From assembly GCA_030015575.1 (NCBI GenBank), contig JASDDO010000026.1, positions 27,048,079 through 27,112,078 of the forward strand: a stretch of 64,000 nt of DNA, in the 5' to 3' direction. Source of the DNA: Agapanthus africanus (taxonomy: Eukaryota; Streptophyta; Magnoliopsida; Asparagales; Amaryllidaceae). Of the stretch, positions 22,764 to 35,679 are shown piece by piece. The position numbers were made by a program, and so were the translations under genes. Within the stretch, counting starts at the first letter, position 1, and each line of letters opens with the position of its first letter. The notes under the pieces were generated by a model. The model had not been told where the DNA came from. It saw only the letters and a program-made list of their open reading frames with translations, and did not search any database.

Positions 22764-25700
22764 AGTGGCATACAAGCCCAATGCGGCTTCCATCTTTTCA
22801 ATGCCGGTGAGGCAGGTGACTCAGTCCACCACTGGATTATTCTTCGGGATCATGCTCCCGCCAGCGAGTTTCAGCGTCCCAGTACCACCACAAGAAGCTC
22901 CAAAGAAGTCGGTCTTCGATCGACTTTCAACCACCATGGCCTCTCTCAACGGGTCGTCCAAGTATGCCAGCTCAGTCTTCAACAGGCTGAGCCAAAGCTC
23001 AAGTGGGCCCGCAAAGAGACTCGCAATACCTGAAGGGGTTATCCCGAAACGGATAGTCATTCCAGCTCCGGCAGGTGTAGTCGTCAAAGGGGATTCTCCT
23101 ATTAAAGGATCGGTCTTCGCAAGATTGGCCATTCCAACTCATGCTATAGGCGAAGTCATCAAAGGTGCTTCCCCTACCAGAAAATTTGCCTTAGAATGAT
23201 TGGTCGTTCCCTCTCAACAGACGTCAGTTTTCGACAGGCTGACACTAGCAGTAGCCCCTCATCAAAGCAGGGGTCACGACGGAGCTGCTTCCACAACTGA
23301 GGTGGTCCTATCTGCAAGGCACGCTCGACGTCGCCACTGGCGCCTAGTGAGAAGAGCTGAGGGTAACTCCCCCTCTGGACTTACTCCACCAACTCCAACG
23401 GTGGAAATTGACACTGCTGTTCCAACCGGGAACAACTTCGATCTGCTTAGGAGAGTACGCAAGCACTCTCCAACCGCGGTGCTGAAGAAATCTCCACTTC
23501 CTACTTAAAATATGACGCAGGCAAAGCCGGAACAGCCCCCTCAGCGGCTGTCCTCCCAAATCCACAGGGTCTGGCGAAAAGTCCAAGATTCTGTGATCAA
23601 CAAGAACTACTCTCATCAACCGGAGAAAATGAAGGTTCGACAAGAGAAAAGTCGTCCCTCCAGCATACAGCGAGGGACTTATTTCACACAGACGCCTGCT
23701 GCAATGGCTCCTTCAACTTTGATTCCCAGAAAAAGAGAAGGCCGGAGAATCTCCCACCACCGGCGGCAAATCCTAAAGGTGATGGATCCAAACGCCCCAA
23801 GTCTAGGGGCATGATTGTGCACATGGTTTACATGGCTTCCGGGAAAGAGGAAAGCCGTGCTTCCATAGGTCATCAACCGCAAACTCGGTCGTTAACAAAA
23901 TCTCAGGAGTAACAACAAAAGCTCTAGGAGATGCTGACGAAAATGGCAGCACTCACCGGACAGAAAGAAATTCCGGAGTCGGTATCAGAATAGTGCCAGG
24001 AGCAGGAGAACGATACAGAGTTCCTGCGAAGGGTGATGGAAAGAAAGGATAAGGAGGCCGCGGAACAGACTGCTAATATAAAACAGATGGCGCTCATGTT
24101 CCAAGATATGGTTGGAATGATGATCCAGCTAGAACCTCCAGCTGAAGACCCGCCGATAATCATCGAGGACGAAAGAGGGGAAACATCAACCCCCCTTCCA
24201 GCTTTATCAACAGCCAGGGAGGAAACGATCTCCAAAACTGACTTTGATGATTACATAGCTCAACAAATACGAGCTCATCAGGCAAGCGAAGCAGCTGGCC
24301 AAGTCGTCAAAACCGGGCGACCGTACCCATGCTGGTACGACCAAAACAAATACCCGCCGGGATATACGATCCCAAAATTCCATGTGTAAAAAGGGACAGG
24401 CAATCCGCATCAGCACGTCGCTCGGTTCAGAGCTTTGTGCGGCAATACTGAAGGCGACGACAAATTGTTGCTTCGCCGGTTTGTTGGCAGCCTATTGGAA
24501 ACAGCATTTGAATGGTACTCGGAGCTCCCAAATGACTCCGTCAAAACATTCATTGAAATGGAATTTCTTTTCACACGGCGGTTCGCCAGCGCAAGTGACC
24601 ACACCCCGATCACGGCACTAATCAATGCCAGGGTAAAGCCAGGAGAGACATGGGTTCAATACGCAATCCGGTGGCGGAACCTATGGTCAAAATGCGAACA
24701 ACGCGTCGAAGAAGCTCCGGCCATGGGCATATTCATAGGGACTCTACATCCTCAGGCGACTGTGTCCCAGTTTATGACGTTCTTTAAGCTGACTACCTTC
24801 CAGGCTCTGATCGACAAGTTAGCCCAAATGGATTAGATGGGCCACGGGCCTTCCTCTTCAAAAATAAACCCTCGGAATGCAAAAGGAAATGGGAAAGCGG
24901 CCTTCGTTGCCAACACTCAATAACAACCGAGTGACCCAAAATCGGTTGCTCGCCAAAACACGCGCCCGCGCCAATCCCAGGAAGAGAAGCTAGGACGAGC
25001 TTACTCGTTTCCCCATGATAAAACGAGGAGACTGTTCGAACTAGAAGTACGCAACAAACGCATCACTTTGCCGGACCCAAAACGTCTACCGCATCCCGGT
25101 GACGTAAAAAATCCCAACTATTGCTCCTATCACCGAATAGTGAGCCACCCCATTGAGAATTGCTACATCTTCAAGAACTGGGTTGAAGACCAGTACCGTC
25201 AAGGGAAATTCGCGCTGTCAAAGAACGGGAGGGTGAACCCGCCACAGAGGCACTCTCCTAAAAAGGTGGATACGTCGGGGGCATCATGTTCGTTTGTGGA
25301 AGAAGCTCTGTGGGAAGCTGTCCTTTCAGCTAAAACCAAAAGAATGCTGAAGGATCTTCAAGCATGTCCGGCGATCAGGTGGAAATGCCCGCTGGAGCCT
25401 GAGATCATTGAGGGGATGCTGAAACCGCGTCCCACACTGAAAACTGCTAATGATGGGCAAAACACCCAGGTCAAGCCTTCAAAGTCTTCGAAGGGAAAGA
25501 AGAAGACCAAGAAGCCCGTGCAGCCTGACAACAAGCGAACGGACCTGCAAAAATACATCGACGAGCTGGAGGAGTACAATCATAAGGCATGGACCCCAGT
25601 CACCCTCGAAGAGTTTCTCAATCATATACTTGAGAACGGAGATAGTGACGATGATGAGGGAAATGGCTCGTCGGGAGAAACCAAAGATTATGTAGCAAGT

Positions 25701-25960
25701 TGCCACAGGGTTTCTCATTCATCACTAAATAACGAAGAAACTCCCTCGGCGTTAGAAAACAACGTAGAGGAACTGGGGGCAGGACCGGTGCCGAAATCCC
25801 CGGAGCTGCCAGAAGACCCAATTGACAGGCTGCTAAATGAAGCTTTTCAAAAGAGTAGAGCTGACCGAGAACGTGAAACGACCATATACGAAAAGGTCAA
25901 GTATCGGCGTCAGGATGAAGAAGACGCAGCGAGGAAGAGTCACAAAGTACTCCAACCAGA
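22764..25960 (+). pseudogene. C1: gag region remnant (Tat/Retand-like Ty3/gypsy)
   Basis: It aligns with C2 gag (61130 onward), starting near 'TTGLFFG' and 'MLPP'. The retrotransposon Gag core is recognisable at about 24300-24835: GYTIPKFHV, then after a stop QHVARFRALCGNTEGDDK, FEWYSELPNDSVKTF and ETWVQYAIRWRNLWSKCEQ. Open pieces include 22765-23199, 24033-24389 and 24435-24836; stops and shifts separate them. The best-preserved part is 25068-25964 (298 residues), which has PNYCSYHRIVSHPIENCY typical of the region after Gag in Tat elements, a lysine-rich stretch and an acidic run. Protease and RT are not found: the frame meets integrase at about 25960. There is no 5' LTR or primer site before it, so the 5' end is deleted against the B gag. 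Confidence 0.8.
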
Positions 25961-26892
25961 GTGAAGCAGTGTCACTCGTGCCTGATTCATGGGGACTTCA
26001 TCCACCAACATCCAAATCCGCTACACCCAACGGTACCTAGACGGCCGTTCGAAATGTGGGGAACCGACATAATCGGCCCCATTGAACCAGCGTCATCCAA
26101 AGGACATCGGTTCATACTGGAAACGACCGATTACTTCTCTAAGTAGGCAGAAGTAGTACCGCTAAGGAAAGTGAAGACAGAGAACATCCTCCATTTCTTC
26201 AAAACACATGTCATCTACCAGTTCGGCACTCCGCGACGGATAATCTCGGATAATGGACCAGCCTACAGGAGCCATAAAATCAGCCGCTTCGCACAACAGC
26301 TTTATATAGACTGGAGATACTCTTCAGTCTATAATCCCCGAGCTAACGGTCTAGCTGAGGCTTTCAACAAGACCTTGACGAAGATCATAAAGAAAACGGT
26401 GTGAGACTGCATGAAGTTCTCTGGGCGTACTGAACGACGTTCAAAATGGTTACGAATACAACACCATACGCGTTGGTATTCGGCACTGAAGCAGTCCTTC
26501 CTTTTGGAAATAGAACTCCTTTCTCTCCGAATAGAGGTTCGATACGAGCTAACAGATGACGAAAATGGCCATCTTCGGTTTGAGGAGCTCGACGCCCTCG
26601 ATGAAACTCGCCTTATGGCACAAAAAACCTAGAAGTTTACAAGGCAAGGATGACGCGCTCATACGAAAAACTGACTATGCTGAGAACATTCCGCCAAGAC
26701 GAACTTGTGCTAGTCGTCAAAAGACCTATGATCCCAATCATGCAAAATGGGGAAAATTCGAGCCAAACTATGAAGGCCCGTACATCATAGACAAGGTCTA
26801 CCAAGATGGGGCCTATTTGCTCATGGATATGTATGGCGAAAGACCCTTCTGGCCAATAAATGGCCGATTCCTTAAGAAATATTACGCTTGAC
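25961..26892 (+). pseudogene. C1: integrase remnant
   Basis: The zinc-binding tail (KQCHSCLIHGD) is followed by the integrase core with all three acidic positions: Asp in MWGTDIIGPI, Asp in SDNGPAYRSH and Glu in NGLAEAFNK. A TAG at about 26144 replaces a Trp codon, and further stops and shifts occur at about 26402 and after 26630. The C-terminal part continues (RIEVRYELTDDENG, then PNYEGPYIIDKVYQDGAY, ending near 26890). The integrase is joined directly to the gag linker, so the element lacks protease, RT and RNase H and cannot be autonomous. Confidence 0.85.
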
Positions 26893-27088
26893 AAGTCACG
26901 ACTTAGGTTAATGATAGATGATGACGCTCGTGTCCGCTCACTATCTTCTTGAGTCAAAACTCTAAAAGTAGTATCCAACAGAATTTCAGCCCCAAACATG
27001 GCGACAACGGACCGAAATGTCCTTAAACTAACCGTTGCCTCCAAAATAGCGACAATGGACTGAAATGTCCCTAAACTAACAATGGACC
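26893..27088. repeat. C1: start of the 3' tandem-repeat region
   Basis: After integrase there is a short spacer and then units of the type 'ggaccgaaatgtccttaaac' (about 27000-27088). The same repeat resumes at 28622 after an insertion-like block. No gene is present. Confidence 0.7.
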
Positions 27089-28621
27089 TGTTTATCACAG
27101 GAAACTGCATTTTAATACCACCCATTCATTATATGTTTTGTTATAGATTGGTACTATTAACCAGTGTCTGCTCAGTAAATACAGATTACAGGTATCCTTG
27201 ACACAATACTGGAAACACACTCAAAATCACGGATATAACGTTTGTGAGCCGACACTGCAACCGAAACTGCAAACCGATCGATATCCAAAGAGTTATTTTG
27301 CAACAAATAAAGTGTACACAATTTTGGTCCAACACATAGCAATTGTGCTCTAGCTCTTTGATGTCTTGGACATAGGTGGTGGCTGCCAATGGCATATGGT
27401 GGGCACACATGGGGGACAAGAATGATAAATGTAAAAAGGTGTGATGTGATATAAAGTATCATGTTTCCCTCTAATCTACTGAGTACAACCCAGACTTCTA
27501 TAAAGAAATCAAGCAATACCAGTGGAATTATGGAGAGCATACAACATCACAGAACAAGCACGAGCCCCAAACTCCTCTATAAAACCGACGACACCTTCAA
27601 AATACCCGGCCCCACCGGTCCCCCTAGCTCCTATGATCCTCAATTTTGTTCTGCCCTTCCCTTGCTGTCACATCATCTTATTTTCATTGCTTGTTTAATC
27701 TTATTTTGGGCCTATAGATACATATCAGTGAGCAAGGGATAGGGGGTCATACACTTGGATACAAAACACTTTTGTTTTCTTTTTGTTCTTGTACATAGCT
27801 AGTTTCCCTTGAGCTCTTTGCCTTCTCTTGATCTTGCAACCTCTTCATTGAGCTTGCAAGTTTAAGTTTTGGTTATTGAACTCAAGATTTGTATCACTTG
27901 GACATAATAAAGCTTTGATTTTGCACCTTGGGTTCTTAGTAATTTCTCTTGCTTTACTTACTAGCTATTTCATTACTTGCCATTTACTTACTTGTAATGT
28001 TGTTTTATTCTTTTCTTTTATCTTTTCCTTTGTTCTTTCTTTTTGTTGTTGTGATGGTTTGTGAATATGGTGTTGTTAGGAAAAAGAATGGTGTTGTAAG
28101 TTAAGGTTTCTTTTCTCATTTTTCTTTGCCTGATATTTTTCTATTTGAACTCTGCCCAAACCTTACGCAAGTGCTCCGTTAGGCACCCTACCCTACCAAG
28201 GTATCGGTGATCCTTAACCGTGACCGGTTGTGTTCGGTTTGGCCGGATGCGAAAGTCAAGAGACAAGAACGGACGGACAAGGGTCGATAGGCCGGAATTT
28301 ACAAATACCGTGCTTAAGCACCCTAATCCATGTTGTTGCTGATTGCTCTAGCTTCAAGGGTTAAGGTCGGCACAAAGGATTGAGTACGGAAATCCTTAAC
28401 TTACACTAACCTATCTATTCCTAACAAACTTATACTTGCATTTATATACTTAGGTTAGAAACGAACATCTCTGATCCGCGCTTTAACTCGTCATAACAAG
28501 AACGTAAAACGCACCGTCTCCCTAGGGACGACCCGTACTCATCGCGGCTAGCTTCAAGCGAAACCGTCCTGATTGCGGTTAACTTTAGAACTTTAAATAC
28601 GATGCGCGCAAGTGCATTACA
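27089..28621. other. Insertion-like block within the C1 3' repeat (possible solo LTR)
   Basis: This 1.5-kb block interrupts the ~27-bp repeat. It has TG...CA ends (TGTTTATCACAGG...GCATTACA), a TATA-like CTCTATAAAACC near 27570, and no coding frame I trust. Expected 5-bp flanks do not match (GGACC against ATGAG), so assignment as a solo LTR is tentative. The tail 'gatgcgcgcaag' resembles the sequence before the repeat in the C1 LTR (40865). Confidence 0.4.
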
Positions 28622-29140
28622 ATGAGGACCGAAATGTCCCTAAACTAAAAACGGACTGTAATGCCCTCAAACTAAAGCTTCACCTCAAAAAAAATGGTGA
28701 TAATGGACCACTACGTCCTTAAACTGGCAATGGACCGAAATGTCCCTAAACTAACAATGGACCGAGATGTCCCTAAACTAACAACGGACCGAGATGTCCC
28801 TAAACTAACAACGGACCGTAATGTCCTTAAACTAAAATCTCACCTCTAAAATGGTGATCAATGGACCGAGAAGTCCTTAAACTAAAGCCTCACCTCAAAA
28901 ATGGTGATAGTTGACCATTACGTCCTTAAACTGGCAATGGACCGAAATGTTCCTAAACTAACAATAGACCGAAATGTCCCTAAACTAACAACGGACCGTA
29001 ATGTCCTCAAACTAAAGTTTCACCTCAAAAAAATGGTGATAGTGGACTACTACGTCCTTAAACTGGTAATGGACCGAAATGTCCCTAAACTAACAATAGA
29101 CCGTAATGTCCTTAAACTAACACTCCGCCTCAAAAATGGC
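28622..29140. repeat. C1: ~27-bp minisatellite (GGAC-N6-GTCC units)
   Basis: Tandem units such as 'ggaccgaaatgtccctaaac' plus a short spacer repeat with a period of about 27 bp, mixed with longer variants containing 'cacctcaaaaatggtgat'. Because the period is a multiple of three, part of it stays open as nine-residue repeats (DRNVPKLTI) at 28901-29140; I treat that as a by-product. Related units lie in C-family LTRs at 40873-40954, 43168-43375 and 59645-60060. Confidence 0.8.
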
Positions 29141-30884
29141 GAAGACTGCAACTCAAGTCCCGCTGGCTACACGGCTACTCCAGCGGTGAAGTCACCCCTA
29201 AGTCCCATTGGCAAACAGATGGGTAAAAAAAAGGTATGTCCACAAGCAAAATGGGCACGGATGAAAACCTTAAAGGGCGCCGTGAGTAAAAACAACAGGG
29301 TTACCGGCGAATTTGTGAAAATCCGAAAGGGCGCAATCTCATTAAATAAAACGGTATGTCCAAAAGCAAGATGGGCACAGATGAAAATCTAAAAGGGCGC
29401 CATGAGTAAAAACAGAAGGGCGACCGGCGAGCTTGTGAAACCCGAAAGGGCGCAATCTCATAAAATTTTCACTTACGCGGTCCTCTCAACTCGTAAGGAG
29501 AACCCCCCTATGAGACTCTCACAGCTCATAGGATTCAAAGTCTTAAGTTACAGGTATCCAAACTTGCCCTTAAACCATCGTATTCCCCAAGTTGCCCTAC
29601 AGGCGGTCCGATATTGGCCCTTGTATACAATCCACGGGCATAAATAAATGTTCCCCCACTAAGTTCCGCCAATCACGAGAAATGTCCTCATATGGTGAAC
29701 GACACTTGTAAGTCCTCTCAACTTATAAGGAGAAAACACTCTTGTAAGATCCTTACGACTTATAAAAGAACACATACTTAGAAATCCCCATGATTCCTAA
29801 GGAGAAAATACACCTACAAGATCCTCATGACTCGCAGGGAGAAATAACTTTATGAGACCCTTACGGCTCATAAAGTTGAAAAGACTTAGTCGACAGGATC
29901 CTACCCCTGTCTACTAAGCCACCTTTGTTCAAATCAGCAAAGGCAAATGATGATTCTCTCCTGAAAATATCCCAGTTGCAGCGATACTGATGCCTGAACA
30001 GGTGTCAATTTTCAAGTCCTTTCGCGGAAAATAATGATTCACTCCGGGCAATATTCCAGTCGCAGCGATGCTGATGCCAGAATTGGTATCAGATCTCAAG
30101 TTCCATACTCGCAACAAAAATCGGCGATCAAAAGATGCTTATGAAATAGCCGAAATGATGGGGCAACTCACAATAAAAATCAGCAAGCAAAATATATGCA
30201 TATAAAAACAACCGAAATGTTTGGGCAACTCGCAATAAAAAGCAGCGAGTAAAAAGAAAAGAATAGCCGAAATGATTAGGCACCGCGATAAAAGCATCAT
30301 GTATTGCGTGCCCATCAAGGGGAACGGGCGTAGAATGAGCATTTCTCTATTGGGGAAGAGTCACATACGTACAAATATAGGGAACGCACACGAACAAGCA
30401 CTATTCGCTTTCACTAACTTATTACCGGATTTTTCTTAGTCGAAAGAAGCTGCTGACTGCTGGCTTTCTTTACTTAATCTACTCAGATCCAAAATTAACG
30501 GGTTAGTGTGAGCTTATCCATGCAGTTATGCACTTTTCAAATAGGAATCCATTTTCTGAAAGATCCTGGTTATATAAAAAAAAATCTTCCCTTGCGGAAA
30601 AGAATGAAGTTATCTCTTTCTTTACAAAGTAGTTTACCACCTATGCGATTATGAAAAGGGAAGTGACCTCTTTGCCTCTTCTCTTATCCGAGAAAACCAA
30701 AATGATTAGGCAATCGTGACTTTCGCGATATAAAAAGCTGAAATGATGGAGCATCGCGGAAAGAAATAAAAAAATGATGAAACTTTTGTCCTGCAGGTGA
30801 GTCCACACCGAACCCTGTATACAATCCATGGGCACAAACGAAAGGGGAACCATATTCCCCCCAGGCTCCGTCACAAGGAGAGCC
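29141..30884. repeat. C1: 3' region, cluster of short tandem repeats, no gene
   Basis: Several unrelated local repeats lie in series: a 120-bp unit in two copies (GGTATGTCC at 29233 and 29353); degenerate units of about 45 bp built on 'cttataaggagaaaa' (about 29480-29880); an ~86-bp duplication around 'gcagcgatactgatgcc' (about 29975 and 30061); and three ~65-bp units around 'gccgaaatgatggggcaac' (about 30147-30295). No coding frame is convincing. Confidence 0.6.
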
Positions 30885-31470
30885 AAGTCTCGACGGTTCA
30901 CAAATAACCTAGAGACCACCTCGACATTCCTCCCGTTACAGCAGACGCAGTGTCAACAACGACGTTTCTTCTCACTCCAGCGGGATGCAGACGCAACGTC
31001 AACAAACGACCCCAGGGTCGAAATGAAGCGGAGCCATGACAAAGTCCCTAGTTCTAAGTCTCGACGGTTCATAAACAACCTAAAGACCACCTCGACACTC
31101 GTCTCGTTACAGCAGACATAGTGTCAACAACGGCGTTTCTTCTCACTCCAGCAGGATGCAGACGCGACATCAACAAACGACCCCAGGGTCGAAATGAAGT
31201 GGAGCCATGGCAAAGTCCCTAGTTCCAAGTCTCAACGGTTTACAAACAACCTAGAGACCACCTCGACACTCGTCTCGTTACAGCAGACGTAGTGTCAACA
31301 ACGGCATTTCTTCTCACTCTAGTAAGATGCAGAAGCGACGTTAACAAAAGACCCCAGGGTCGAAACAAAACGGAGCCATGGAAAAGTCCCTAGTTCCAAG
31401 TCTTGATGGTTCACAAAACAACCTAGAGATCACCTCGACATTTGTCTCATTACAGCTGACGCAGTGTCAA
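30885..31470. repeat. 171-bp tandem repeat, about 3.4 copies
   Basis: The word AAGTCTCGACGGTT (with small changes) starts at 30885, 31056, 31227 and 31398, exactly 171 bp apart each time. Each unit also carries 'gaccacctcgacac', 'cagtgtcaacaacg' and 'gaccccagggtcgaaa'. The last copy breaks off at about 31470. The monomer length is in the range typical of nucleosome-sized plant satellites. Confidence 0.88.
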
Positions 31471-32227
31471 AAAAGGAAGCGAATGCCAAATTCCTAGCTT
31501 CAGGGTCTTGTCGGCAACTCAAATAAAACCCGAAAGACTATCGAAGATCATCCCACACCAGTGCAGAGTAGTTATGACTCATCAGGGCTCCCAAACTGAG
31601 CCTAATCTCAAGTAAAAAGAGGCATGGAAAAATTCCTAACGCTTGCCCTTTCGACGGTCAAATTGCCTAGGAAGATTACTTGAAGACGTCTTGTCCAGCC
31701 CCCGAAGGGATCAAATACACGACAGTCGCGGGGCTACTCGAACAGCGGTGTAAAGTCTGCATATCGGGGAATTCATCAGCCAACGCGACAGTATGACGGA
31801 AAAAAAACCCTAGTACCACAAAACCTAACAGACCTCTGTCGTAAAGAGCATGGGTTATCCATGCGTTAGGGAAAGTTTGCCTATAAACCCAAGGAAGGTA
31901 AACTAAACAAACTCTGAAATGAGTCTATAAACTAGAGACTCCGGGATGAGTGAATAAACTATAAACTCCGAAATGAGTCTATAAACTAGAGACTCTAGGA
32001 TGAGTGAATAAACTAAAAACTCCGAAATGAGTATATAAACTACTTTACACCAAATCAAGATATCGAAGAAAAGAGAAATATCAATATGAAATAAAATATG
32101 TCTTTTATTCATGAATTTAACTGAATACAAGATACATTTCATTCATGAATCAAAATGAATACATGTTATTCAATAATCAGAATGTTTAAAAAATACAATC
32201 AGTACAAGAAGGGCGAAACAAAAACAT
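31471..32227. other. C1: 3' spacer between tandem repeats and antisense gene
   Basis: No gene is seen. At about 31895-32045 there are 2-3 copies of a ~56-bp unit made of two halves ('ctccgaaatgagtctataaa' and 'ctccgggatgagtgaataaa'). An AT-rich stretch follows at 32045-32200. Confidence 0.55.
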
Positions 32228-35200
32228 TTATTAAGGAGGGGGAGTTTTCAAAAAACTGATGAACCGCTCGCACGCTCCCTTCAACTTCTCCTCGCGTTCA
32301 GCTATGGCGGCCAACTCCACTTCGATTTCAGCCCGTTGTTGCAAGCAGGATGAATGCTTCTCATCGATTTCCTGCTTGGCAGTTTCGCAATCCTGTATGA
32401 CCCGCTCGGTGAAGTCAAGCTTCTGCCATAGCGCCAACCCGTCACAAATACATCGTTAGAGATTTTCAAAAATAGCTTTCAGCTGCGCAGCATTCGCTTC
32501 AACCTGGGCGTGCAATTGGATGGATTTGCCGGAAGACGCCTCATGCTCCTTTCGCCTCAGGGCCGCCTCTTGTTCAAAATATCGAATGAAATAGACACTC
32601 TTCTCGACCCATGCAGCCCGCTAAGAGTTCAAAGTCAATACCTCGGAAGCGAGACGCTTAAGCTCAATCTTATGCAGGCAAGCCTCGATCTTCCTGCAAT
32701 AATCAACCCAAGAACCGACGAGATCTTCATTATGGAAATTCACGAGCGTCGCCAACATTGGATTGACTTCTTCGGCAAAATCCGTAGCAGAGGTGAGGGC
32801 ATCAGCGTCGAGATCTTCAATAGCTCGCTTAACATTCGCCGGCTATTCACTGCGCCCCTGGAAGATGGACATTTAGCGAAGGGCCCCGCGGGCGTAGGAA
32901 TGCGGGATTCAAAAGGAGCTGAAGCCGTTGTAATCGCTGCAAAATAAATCACGGTTCGATTTCAACTTGAAAGAAGACACCTGACGGACAAGATCTACCG
33001 TACCAGCTGTTGAAGGTGGCAAAACAGGGAGCACCGGAGGCGTGGATAATCTTTCGCTTCCTCCTCCGAGCCATGATACTGTGGTCAATATAAGGAAGGC
33101 TTAGAAACAAGAAGTCTACTCATGAAAAGGAGAAACCCTAGGTGAAGAATATACGGACCAATACCGGAACGTGGAACGACTTCCGATTAAAAGGTAAAAT
33201 GCGGGTTTAGCACCTGGTATAAGTGGTCAAAAAGTACTCCTGCAGAGTCGTGAAAATATATAGTCAATGCAAAGAGAATTGTATCCACAGTAAAGCAACT
33301 AAGTGAGAAACCCTTACCTTCCAAAATTTGAGGAGGCACAGAAGAAAGCGAAGGAACCATGACCGTCAAAGTGGCGGCCGACGATAATTCTTCAGCCGTC
33401 ACAGCTTCAGGGTTTACCGCGCCTTTGCTCAAGACAAACGAAATATCATTAGAGGGGCTTAACAGGATTAAAAAATCAAAGATAATAACCCGAGTACCTG
33501 ATAGGTCAGAGACCAAAACCGTGCCGAAAGAAAGTGTAACGGCATCCTCATTTTCCCTTGGGGGAGTAGATTCCGCGCCCATAACTTCATCCCCTAACTC
33601 GACAAGGGCCTTCGTAATGCTTGCAACACCCGTCGATACCAAGGAGCCACAAGGAGAAAGAGCAGCAGTCTGGACAGTCCTGTATTCCCAAGAAAGAGTG
33701 GTCACTTCGGGCTCTGTAATCATCGACGTCTCACCTGCCATACCACCGTCAGGACTCGGCCCTGCTTAAAAGAAAATGTGTATGTCATGATTCGAGTACT
33801 AAGTTCTAATAAGGGACTGAGCGTTATGTTACCCTGAAGTAGCTGTTCAGTTTCCTCCCGAGCTGCACACGCAAGCTGACTATGGGCGGTAGAAAAAGCG
33901 GAAGGAGCGTCCACCAGGGGGATGTTAGAAGATGGGACATTGTTCGAACCTGCACCCGCGACTAAGACAGCTTCACATTCCCTCGCGGTGCGCTTTCTAC
34001 GCTTCTTATCAACCTGAACCGTGTGAACCAACCTCTGTAACTCTTCCAACAGGGAGACGTCGTCGTCCAAATCGAGTTCAGTCTCCGGATCCGCTATGGC
34101 ATCCATCATCGGCTTCTTTAGCAACGCCTCCTGTGGTGGCCTTGGGAGGGCCGCGGCCGTGATCAGTGGCTCTGGAAGCTTTGCTGCATCACTGCTTGGG
34201 ATTGGCACTATACTTAAAACAATTTGGGTTTGGTAGTTCCTGCAATAAGGTGAAGAAAAGGGTCGGATCATGAATAAAAAGAGTAAAGGTGTAATGAAAC
34301 GAATTATACCAAGACCAAAAGAAGCGCGGAGCCTCTATTCCTCCTCGAACGTCCTGAGGGAAGCCGCGAGAGCCTCTTTGGCAGAAATACCTGTTGAAGA
34401 AGAGAGCGTTAATAAAAGCATAATAAGAGGAGAAGGGATAGGTGCGGAAGAATGTAAATGAAGTATACCCGACTCAGCAATAGAGACCAACGCCGCTTTC
34501 TCGCGGGCCAGTCACTTGGAAGCTGCGATGGCAGCCTGAAGATCAGTATCGGTTGCAGGCGTGTCAAACAAACCCTCATTGGTGCCATATTCGCACAAGC
34601 CCTCACTATAGGGAGCATGGGGCTCCTGGATTAATACCACATGAATAGAGATTTCTTCTTCTTCTTCGAACGGACACCAAGAGCCGACGGTAAAAGCTTT
34701 CGCTTGACAGGAATCTTCGGATGGCGGGTCCCGATCTCCGAACCAATGCCCGATTCTGGGTACGCCATGGCTACCGCAGTCGCAGGAACATCCGGTCGAA
34801 TCTTATCAGGGAAAGCTCATGGGACTATAGTCGTAGTGATTTCTCTTAAAGAAGGGCGAACGGCTGCTTTTCGCTTCAAAAGGACCGCTGGATTACCGGC
34901 CAGGACGACATCCTTATGGTCGAGTAGCAGCCGCCTATCTTACCTAACAACAGCATCGGTCGCATGCTGGTACCATGCCACGTAAGCGTTCGAAGCTTTC
35001 GGCACATAGCTCGGTTCGCTAACAAGGAAATAGGACCCCGTATTTAATCGCATAAAATGATGCGTTGCACTGCGAATACCCTCCTCATAGCAACCGGTTC
35101 AACCAAGAACGCCTCAAGAGGGACGCCCTGATTATAGCCTAACTATTGAGCGAAGCGTTGCGGGTTGTACCTCATAAATCGTACCGAGGCGTTCTGTCTA

Positions 35201-35679
35201 AATACTAGAAAGCCCGGCCTGATAGAATATAGGTGCATAGACTCCCAAGCCCTCAACATGGAAGCCCCGTCTTTGAAAGTGTCATACAACGGTTGCACCA
35301 CTTTAGTAGATTCTTTGCCGATAGTTAAGGCTCTATCGACAAAGTTCTTACTGTCCCCAACCATGCGCGGGCGAAGGAGCAATCGCCGAGCCTCTCGCTG
35401 CGACGGGTCTAATGCAGAAGCGTCAACCAGATACATGACCCGGGAGAAGTTGTAGCTTTCATAGAAGCGGGGTCATTTGTGAACACCGAAGGCACCCAAC
35501 AAGTGCATCTCGATCCATGACGTGAAATAGTGCAATGGGAGATACACGGGCTTTACCCTGGCTGAGTAGTGTCGGCCGCTAAGCTCAGGCCATGATATAG
35601 ATGAGCCAGCCCCGCGATCCCAACGGCCACACACGTCCCCGCGACAATGCGATGGGCTGGATAAAAGATAAACGGCCTC
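32228..35679 (-). pseudogene. C1: antisense gene, middle and C-terminal exons
   Basis: This runs opposite to C1 gag-integrase and continues the gene whose N-terminus is at 38226. Decayed frames follow in order from 35679: EAVYLLSSP... with YLVDASALDPSQREARRLL (about 35400-35150), a charged region with ELDLDDDVSLLEELQRL and VDKKRRKR (34271-33720), a Ser/Thr-rich region (33741-33187), then coiled-coil-like sequence (CRKIEACLHKIELKRLASEV; LAAIAEREEKLKGACERF) ending at the stop near 32228. Two short introns are strongly suggested. One is 33832-33762 (71 nt, GTAACA...TTAAGCAG); removing it joins two frames that otherwise both hit stops. The other is 33317-33240 (78 nt, GTAAGG...CTCTGCAG). A possible third is 33213-33079. 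Stops and shifts elsewhere make this copy non-functional. Confidence 0.6.

Noticed and set aside
27084-28626. Secure solo LTR at 27089-28621
   Set aside because: TG/CA ends exist but flanks GGACC and ATGAG do not match.
28901-29392. 163-codon frame with nine-residue repeats
   Set aside because: It is a minisatellite with a period divisible by three; both it and the 59692-60006 frame are explained by repeat arithmetic.
32955-33000. 44-nt GT...AG segment in the antisense gene as an intron
   Set aside because: Shorter than plant introns normally are; may be chance or the remains of a deletion.
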